DNA of 64,000 nucleotides, taken from the NCBI GenBank assembly GCA_944320015.1, contig CALUFO010000012.1, forward strand, positions 1-64,000, in the 5' to 3' direction. A program made the translations under genes and the position numbers. Source of the DNA: an uncultured Barnesiella sp. Its GTDB lineage: Bacteria; Bacteroidota; Bacteroidia; Bacteroidales; Barnesiellaceae. This document shows, one piece after another, positions 60,766 to 64,000 of this stretch (position 1 is its first letter; the number at the start of each line of letters is the position of its first letter). The notes beneath the pieces are model-generated. The model was not told where the DNA came from. It worked only from the letters and a program-made list of their open reading frames with translations, and searched no databases.

Positions 60766-61086
60766 TTATCGTTTGCCGATGTGGTCGCCGTGAAAGTGAG
60801 TCAGATAAATGTAGTCGATGTCGGCAGGAGACACGCCGGCCGCAGCCAAACCCGATACTAACCGGCTATCGGGAGAACCCATACCAGTGTCGAACAAGAT
60901 GCGTTTGCCACCGGTCTCCAACAGGAAAGCGCTCATCGACGACGGTATTCCATCGGCTATGCCCAAACTATCGATAAGCGGCTGAGGCAGTTCGCCGAAA
61001 AGTTTCAGCGGCATTTTGTGTTCTTGGGCGTTGTCTTGTATCCACGTCAGTTTCATGCTGTCGCATATCATGGTGACGCTATCCAT
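60766..61086 (-). pseudogene. Truncated MBL-fold hydrolase
   Basis: A frame of 106 codons carries the start of a metallo-beta-lactamase domain: SSMSAFLLETGGKRILFDTGM, VSPADIDYIYLTHFHGDHIG, then Lys-Arg-stop. Everything after the first zinc motif (at least 120 residues including the remaining ligands) is missing, and a terminator follows at once. The N-terminus also lacks the signal peptide usual for close relatives, so both ends appear lost. It lies 39 nt after galE and may still be transcribed from it, but cannot make an active enzyme. Confidence 0.75.
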
Positions 61087-61125
61087 ACAAGCGAAAACCG
61101 GTTATTCGAAAGGTGCGCCAATCGA

Positions 61126-62160
61126 TCACATGATTCCTCTTTCCCGCAGTTTCAACTGCCATTTCCAAGCCGAAGCCAAAGTGTCTTCGAGGCTCTCTTG
61201 GGCGGTCCAGCCCAATACATGGTTGGCCCGGCTGGGGTTTGCCCACACTTGTTCGATGTCGCCCTCCCTGCGGCCTACGATTTTGTGCGGCACTTTCACT
61301 CCTGTGGCTTTTTCAAAGGCATTGATGAGTTCCAACACAGAAACACCGCGGCCGGTACCGAGGTTGAAAATCTCGATCGCCTCGGGCGATTTATTTTCGA
61401 GCATGCGGTTCATAGCGGTGACATGGGCTTTTGCGAGGTCTACTACATTAATATAATCGCGAATGCACGAGCCGTCGGGCGTGTTGTAGTCGTCGCCAAA
61501 TACGCTCAACTCTTTTCTGATTCCTATGGCGGTTTGAGTGAGATAGGGAATCAAGTTTTGGGGAACTCCGTTGGGCAGTTCTCCGATTTCGGCGCTCGGG
61601 TGAGCTCCTATGGGATTGAAATAGCGAAGGATAATCGATTTGAAAGGCGCGTTGGCGTGAATCGTATCTTTGATAATCTCTTCACATATTTGTTTGGTGT
61701 TTCCGTAGGGCGACAACGCCGGTTTGATGGGCGCCGACTCGTCGACGGGCAGCACGTCGGGCTGGCCATATACGGTGCAGGACGACGAGAATACGATACC
61801 CTCGACTCCATATTCAGGCATGAGTGTGAGTAGGTTGACGAGCGACAATAGGTTGTTGCGATAGTAGAGCAACGGCTTTTGTACCGATTCGCCTACGGCT
61901 TTGCTCGCGGCGAAATGTATGATACCTCTGATGCCTTTGTTCTCTTCGAATAGTTTGCGCAAAGCCTCCATGTCGGTACAGTCGGCTTGTACGAATGTCG
62001 GACGAATGCCGGTAATGCGTTCGATGCCGTCGAGAACCTCGATGTTGGAGTTGGACAAATTGTCGATAATGACTACTTCATAACCTGCGTTTTGCAGTTC
62101 CACGGTAGAGTGAGAGCCTATATATCCGGTTCCCCCCGTAACCAAAATTTTTCCTTTCAT
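61126..62160 (-). CDS. galE: UDP-glucose 4-epimerase
   Basis: A 344-residue extended short-chain dehydrogenase interconverting UDP-glucose and UDP-galactose. It has the NAD-binding GGTGYIGSHSTVELQNAGYE, the active-site Ser in FSSSCTVYG, Tyr/Lys in SPYGNTKQICEEI, RYFNPIGAHPS and DGSCIRDYINVVDLA. Length and motifs are typical for GalE. The ATG at 62160 is preferred because it starts MKGKILVTGG and is 31 nt from a -7 element; an in-frame ATG at 62193 lies too near that promoter. Confidence 0.95.
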   Translation of the reverse strand: MKGKILVTGGTGYIGSHSTVELQNAGYEVVIIDNLSNSNIEVLDGIERITGIRPTFVQADCTDMEALRKLFEENKGIRGIIHFAASKAVGESVQKPLLYYRNNLLSLVNLLTLMPEYGVEGIVFSSSCTVYGQPDVLPVDESAPIKPALSPYGNTKQICEEIIKDTIHANAPFKSIILRYFNPIGAHPSAEIGELPNGVPQNLIPYLTQTAIGIRKELSVFGDDYNTPDGSCIRDYINVVDLAKAHVTAMNRMLENKSPEAIEIFNLGTGRGVSVLELINAFEKATGVKVPHKIVGRREGDIEQVWANPSRANHVLGWTAQESLEDTLASAWKWQLKLRERGIM

Positions 62161-62190
62161 GGTGATAGGTGTGTTTACGTTATTTGCAGT

Positions 62191-62198
62191 CAAAGATA
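62191..62198 (-). promoter_or_regulatory. -7 element of galE
   Basis: TATCTTTG on the minus strand, 31 nt before the start codon. Confidence 0.6.
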
Positions 62199-62311
62199 AC
62201 GAAAAGAAAAAAGAATGTCAAAACGAACTTGTTTAATTTCCCTAATAATGTAATTATCTTCGATGTTTCGGGTAATATAGAACGAGTCTCAGCAAAAAAT
62301 CTACGAGCAAA

Positions 62312-62344
62312 TTTGTTTTTTGTATCCAACATTCACTATTTTTG
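62312..62344 (+). promoter_or_regulatory. Promoter of the lipocalin-like lipoprotein gene
   Basis: TTTG at 62312-62315, 21 nt, then TATTTTTG at 62337-62344; the start codon follows 26 nt later. Confidence 0.65.
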
Positions 62345-62369
62345 CACATGTAATAAAACCAAAAAATAG

Positions 62370-63230
62370 ATGAAAAAATTAAACTTTTTATGCTTACTGG
62401 GATTGCTGGTTATGGGGCTGGGCTTTGTTTCATGTTCCGATAATGAAGGTGATAGTGAAGTGGGAGATGCTTCTCTGCTGATAGGCCTGTGGGAACCCGT
62501 TCATGTCGAAGGTTATGAAGTGGTCGACGGAGTGAAAAGACCATGGAGCGAGCCGATTGCCGTTAATGAGTATTCTCGTATAGAGTTTCTTCCCGATGGA
62601 ACGGCTAAACGTTATGACTATCAGGACGATGATTGGGAGTTTAGCGCCTTGGGTAATTATCAGATGAAAGAGAATGTATTGATTTTGGTCGATGTGAACG
62701 AGGGTACGAGAGAAGAGGCTACGATTCTTTCGCTGACTTCTACTCAGTTGGTTATGGCAACCACAGAGAGCGATGTCGACGGGGAATATTATCAGGAAAT
62801 CACATATCGAAAAATCGATTCGGGCTCCGATGACGGAGGCGGAGAAATAACAGGCGGTGATGATCAAGTGGATGCCTCTCTGTTGTTGGGCCTGTGGGAG
62901 CCTGTTTATTCCGAAGGTTATGAAGTGATCGACGGAGAAAAAAAGTCATGGAGCAAAGCAGTTACCGATGAAGACTATGTCCGTGTGGAGTTCTTTGCCG
63001 ATGGAACAGTCAAGAGTTATAAATACCAAGGAAATAATTGGGTACTCGGTTCTTTGGTAAATTATCAAGTAAAAGGTAATTCGATGATTTTCTTTGATGA
63101 AAATGGGAACATAATTGAAATAGAGAGCATAATTCATACACTCACATCTACACAGTTTGTCCTGTCGACAAAAAACGTCGATGGCAACTGGGAGTATTAT
63201 GAGAAAGTAACTTATAGAAAAATGGAGTGA
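62370..63230 (+). CDS. Lipoprotein with two tandem lipocalin-like domains
   Basis: A 286-residue lipoprotein (lipobox GFVSC, Cys22). It consists of two copies of about 120 residues: copy 1 has LLIGLWEPVHVEGYEVVDGVK and TSTQLVMATTESDVDGEYYQ; copy 2 has LLLGLWEPVYSEGYEVIDGEK and TSTQFVLSTKNVDGNWEYYE. Each ends in EITYRKI or KVTYRKM, and a Gly/Asp-rich linker separates them. The pattern is that of small Bacteroidales lipocalin-like domains of unknown ligand. The duplication is recent enough to be obvious. Confidence 0.8.
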   Translation: MKKLNFLCLLGLLVMGLGFVSCSDNEGDSEVGDASLLIGLWEPVHVEGYEVVDGVKRPWSEPIAVNEYSRIEFLPDGTAKRYDYQDDDWEFSALGNYQMKENVLILVDVNEGTREEATILSLTSTQLVMATTESDVDGEYYQEITYRKIDSGSDDGGGEITGGDDQVDASLLLGLWEPVYSEGYEVIDGEKKSWSKAVTDEDYVRVEFFADGTVKSYKYQGNNWVLGSLVNYQVKGNSMIFFDENGNIIEIESIIHTLTSTQFVLSTKNVDGNWEYYEKVTYRKME

Positions 63231-63304
63231 CCATCGCCGAGGCGTCCGAGTCGTCTCTTCAAAAAATAATCGAGGAATAGAAGCCGGCGCCTATCCCGGT
63301 TTTA

Positions 63305-63343
63305 CAAACAAGGTCTGCGAGGTTGCTCCGTGGACCTTGTTTG
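63305..63343. terminator. Hairpin after the lipocalin-like gene
   Basis: CAAACAAGGTC (63305-63315) pairs exactly with GACCTTGTTTG (63333-63343) around a 17-nt loop; no U-run. The rest of the 315-nt gap 63231-63545 holds only the L25 promoter. Confidence 0.5.
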
Positions 63344-63432
63344 GCAATTTACAGCCGAGTATGGGGGCTTTGCCTATAATCCTCGATCGGTCGAAAGGGC
63401 AAGACCCGGCGATGAATAATTCCCGTAAAGAC

Positions 63433-63463
63433 TTGTGGGTAAGAAAATAAAATATTAACTTTG
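63433..63463 (+). promoter_or_regulatory. Promoter of the L25 gene
   Basis: TTG at 63433-63435, 20 nt, then TAACTTTG at 63456-63463. The leader is about 75 nt. Confidence 0.7.
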
Positions 63464-63545
63464 CCCCGCTTTTTGAAAATTCCGTGTGATGGGAAATTAA
63501 GGAGCAGAAATAACTTAATTTTGAGTAACACAAAACAACAACACA

Positions 63546-64000
63546 ATGAAAACATTTCAATTGAATGGTACGGCCCGTACCGATTTGGGCAAAAAAGCCG
63601 TAAAAGAGTTGCGTAAACAAGGCCTTATCCCGGCTGTATTGAATGGCGGGGAATTGGTAGAGTTGCCTTACAACGGGACTCTCAAAGCCGGCGAAAAACT
63701 GGTGGAACTCACTGGCGGCAAAAAAGGAATTATTGTCACAGATTTCACAGTAACCAAAGAAGATGTTCGCAAATTGGTTTATACACCCGATATTTTTGCA
63801 GTTGAATTGACGATCAACGGGGAGAAGAAAATGGCCGTATTGAAAGACCTGCAATTCCACCCGGTAACCGACGCCATTCTCCACATGGATTTCTTGGAAG
63901 TAAGCGATAAGAAGCCCGTGGTAATGGAAGTGCCTGTTCAACTCGAAGGTCACTCCGAAGGTGTGCGTGCCGGTGGTAAATTGAGCTTGTCGATGAGAAA
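63546..64000 (+). CDS. rplY: 50S ribosomal protein L25/general stress protein Ctc (partial)
   Basis: The first 151 codons of the gene; it runs off the window. It starts MKTFQLNGTARTDLGKKAVK and continues LRKQGLIPAVLNGG, then VYTPDIFAVELTINGEKKMA and VLKDLQFHPVTDAILHMDFLEV, the classic L25 and TL5/Ctc pattern with the start of the C-terminal Ctc domain (VMEVPVQLEGHSEGVRAGGKL). It binds 5S rRNA in the large ribosomal subunit. Confidence 0.95.
   Translation, partial: MKTFQLNGTARTDLGKKAVKELRKQGLIPAVLNGGELVELPYNGTLKAGEKLVELTGGKKGIIVTDFTVTKEDVRKLVYTPDIFAVELTINGEKKMAVLKDLQFHPVTDAILHMDFLEVSDKKPVVMEVPVQLEGHSEGVRAGGKLSLSMR

Overview
The window looks like chromosomal DNA of a Bacteroidales bacterium. 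Many genes are preceded by the Bacteroidota -7 promoter motif TAnnTTTG, often with a TTG/TTTG about 20 nt upstream. The gene content also fits: GldH, a PSP1-domain protein, DUF3822, DUF4491, DUF6132, a LptD-like protein, T9SS-type C-terminal domains, a fimbrillin family lipoprotein and a TonB-dependent receptor with an N-terminal carboxypeptidase-like domain. GC near 50% together with this set makes a Barnesiella-like organism plausible, but that is inference.

Layout. 1-5.1 kb: a secreted T9SS-type protein, tRNA-Lys(CTT), an MBL-fold hydrolase, a divergent pair of rRNA methyltransferase-type genes (RsmI-like, RsmF-like) and a lipoprotein. 5.5-10.1 kb: glycogen branching enzyme and a phosphate transporter, followed by a LacI-family remnant. 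10.5-18.7 kb: a tightly packed minus-strand block, mnmA - subtilase - xseA - xseB - gltX - outer membrane protein - waaA. 18.8-19.0 kb: a strongly structured orphan RNA. 19.4-23.5 kb: PSP1 protein/gldH, rny, zapA and a coiled-coil partner. 23.9-35.3 kb: dinB, an MBOAT acyltransferase with two SGNH hydrolase-like proteins, cardiolipin synthase, a RecD-like helicase, DUF3822, an AraC-type membrane regulator and rsmD. 35.4-43.9 kb: an acid phosphatase-like lipoprotein with its TonB-dependent receptor, then a 1513-residue secreted multidomain protein. 44.1-45.5 kb: a MarR regulator, a ferredoxin, a thioredoxin lipoprotein and DUF6132. 45.8-48.1 kb: a GNAT - IbrA-like - IbrB-like cassette. 48.4-52.6 kb: rubrerythrin under a PerR-type operator, a flavin reductase-rubredoxin fusion, DUF4491, a small T9SS-type protein, ilvE and an HD phosphohydrolase. 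52.8-58.7 kb: lptD, cca, gdhA. 58.7-61.1 kb: a decayed accessory patch with repeats, a broken fimbrillin gene carrying a C9 tract, and a truncated MBL gene. 61.1-64 kb: galE, a tandem lipocalin-like lipoprotein and the start of the L25 gene.

Most genes are core housekeeping genes for tRNA/rRNA maturation, cell envelope biogenesis, DNA repair and redox defence. The most unusual items are: the GNAT/PAPS-reductase-like/ParB-like cassette; a family of about seven dispersed repeats whose arms pair through G-U wobbles in one orientation only, as expected of an RNA three-way junction; the structured orphan transcript at 18.8 kb with two mutually exclusive pairings; and the PerR-type box inside the rubrerythrin promoter. 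No CRISPR array, rRNA operon, integrase or intact transposase was seen.
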